Source: Carboxylicivirga caseinilyticus
Lineage (GTDB): Bacteria; Bacteroidota; Bacteroidia; Bacteroidales; Marinilabiliaceae
Length of the DNA: 64,000 nt
Assembly: GCA_025499705.1 (NCBI GenBank)
Contig: JAFMVE010000007.1
Location: 62,001 to 126,000 of the forward strand
Direction: 5' to 3'
The position numbers and the translations under genes were made by a program. The notes below the pieces were generated by a model that saw only the letters and a list, made by a program, of their open reading frames with translations, did not search any database and was not told the origin of the DNA. Positions 63,444-64,000 of this stretch are shown here, in pieces (position 1 is the first letter of the stretch; each line of letters starts with the position of its first letter).

Positions 63444-64000
63444 CTATTCCAAAGTAATCAAAACAACAGATTTTGCTGGTATTTTTATTTTCATTGTACC
63501 ATTCTTTGGTTTGGCAACTTTAAATTCTTTTAATGATACCTGTTCCGTTTGATCAAAATCGTTTAACGATTGTAATTTTTCTCCTGTAACAATCAGTCCT
63601 GTTGCATTTTTATATTTCTGATTATCAAAAGTATATTCAATTTCCTCATCCTTGTTTGGATTCAAATTACAAACAGTCATGCTTAGTTTACCATCTTTAA
63701 TAGATGCTGAAGCATTTAATGCCGGAACCTCTTCATCACCCACTTTGTACATTTCTGTCTGAACATCTAAAGGTACCAAAGTAGCATCCTGATGAACACT
63801 GTACATTTTAAAGATGTAGTAAGTAGGTGTTAACAACATTTTATCCTCACGCGTTAAAATAACTGACTGTATCACATTAATCATCTGGGCAATATTTGCC
63901 ATTTTAATACGATCAGCATGATTGTTGAAGATATTCAAATGAATTCCTGCCAGTATAGCATCTCTCAAGGTGTTTTGCTGATATAGGAAACCTGGGTTTG
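63444..64000 (-). CDS. GH51 alpha-L-arabinofuranosidase (partial, 5' end outside window)
   Basis: C-terminal part of a GH51 enzyme, about 185 residues seen; the frame is open to the right edge. The block FLYQQNTLRDAILAGIHLNIFNNHADR followed by IKMANIAQMINVIQSVILT is the end of the GH51 barrel, and the remaining 120 residues form the C-terminal beta-domain (ending MKIKIPAKSVVLITLE). The catalytic glutamates are upstream, outside the window. A TTG inside this frame (63968) is not a start. The enzyme releases L-arabinose from arabinoxylan, arabinan or arabinosylated xyloglucan, linking this gene block to the ara operon at the other end of the window. Confidence 0.93.
   Translation of the reverse strand, partial: NPGFLYQQNTLRDAILAGIHLNIFNNHADRIKMANIAQMINVIQSVILTREDKMLLTPTYYIFKMYSVHQDATLVPLDVQTEMYKVGDEEVPALNASASIKDGKLSMTVCNLNPNKDEEIEYTFDNQKYKNATGLIVTGEKLQSLNDFDQTEQVSLKEFKVAKPKNGTMKIKIPAKSVVLITLE

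Noticed and set aside
1-64000. Search for tRNA, rRNA, CRISPR, IS elements and phage genes.
   Set aside because: No spaced direct-repeat arrays, transposases, integrases or structural RNA genes were recognised by eye; a tRNA scan and an ISfinder search would be needed to exclude small cases.

Overview
The window is AT-rich DNA from a member of the Bacteroidota, probably a Bacteroidales/Marinilabiliales-like plant-polysaccharide degrader. The reasons are a SusC/SusD pair, LytTR-LytS two-component systems, Bacteroidota-only families (DUF4270, DUF4907, DUF5916), acidic lipoprotein export signals after lipobox cysteines, and an SGLT-type arabinose symporter next to a Nudix-type AraR regulator. The species cannot be fixed from the sequence alone. 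No rRNA, tRNA, CRISPR array, insertion sequence or phage gene was seen.

Layout. (1) 1-5438, minus strand: L-arabinose catabolism, araA > sodium/sugar symporter > araD > zinc polyol dehydrogenase (cut by the left edge), with the AraR-like regulator upstream. Two matching palindromes with 5-nt spacers sit in front of araA and in front of the regulator. (2) 5783-9183: a LytS/LytTR two-component system, then a Kelch lipoprotein and a DUF4907 protein. (3) 9445-12013: a DUF4270 lipoprotein and an outer-membrane beta-barrel protein, then a strong terminator and a decayed reading frame. (4) 12429-19175: TolC, a MacA-type adaptor, a MacB-type ATPase and a permease, followed by their own LytS/LytTR pair, with a small barrel-like protein converging on it. 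(5) 19904-28015, minus: GH3, carboxylesterase, GH3, Tat-exported carboxylesterase, divergent from a second Nudix-type regulator (28164-28907). (6) 29017-42625, minus: an unusual esterase island with CE1-type esterases (three of them with an N-terminal CBM48/E-set domain), a Tat-exported carboxylesterase, a DUF5916 outer-membrane protein, an exported amidohydrolase, an exported metallo-beta-lactamase-fold hydrolase and a GH3. (7) 42795-51135, minus: the core PUL operon susC > susD > CE1 lipoprotein > three-repeat surface lipoprotein > CBM48-CE1 esterase. (8) 51705-53333, plus: ATP-dependent PEP carboxykinase. (9) 53404-64000, minus: GH42, GH3, GH31 alpha-xylosidase, GH2 and a GH51 arabinofuranosidase fragment (cut by the right edge).

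How it fits together. SusCD would import oligosaccharides from an esterified, arabinose- and xylose-bearing plant glycan such as feruloylated or acetylated arabinoxylan or xyloglucan. Ten exported esterases would strip ester groups, GH3/GH31/GH42/GH2/GH51 exo-enzymes would trim sugars, and the ara operon would feed arabinose into the pentose phosphate pathway. No endo-glycanase lies in the window, so this is a de-esterification and oligosaccharide-trimming locus rather than a complete backbone-cutting one. The most interesting signal is a gapped palindrome (CATTGCGT, 5 nt, TGACACAA) found both between the second Nudix-type regulator and its divergent GH3/esterase operon and 155 bp upstream of susC. 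It suggests that one Nudix-fold repressor or activator controls the whole esterase-rich PUL.
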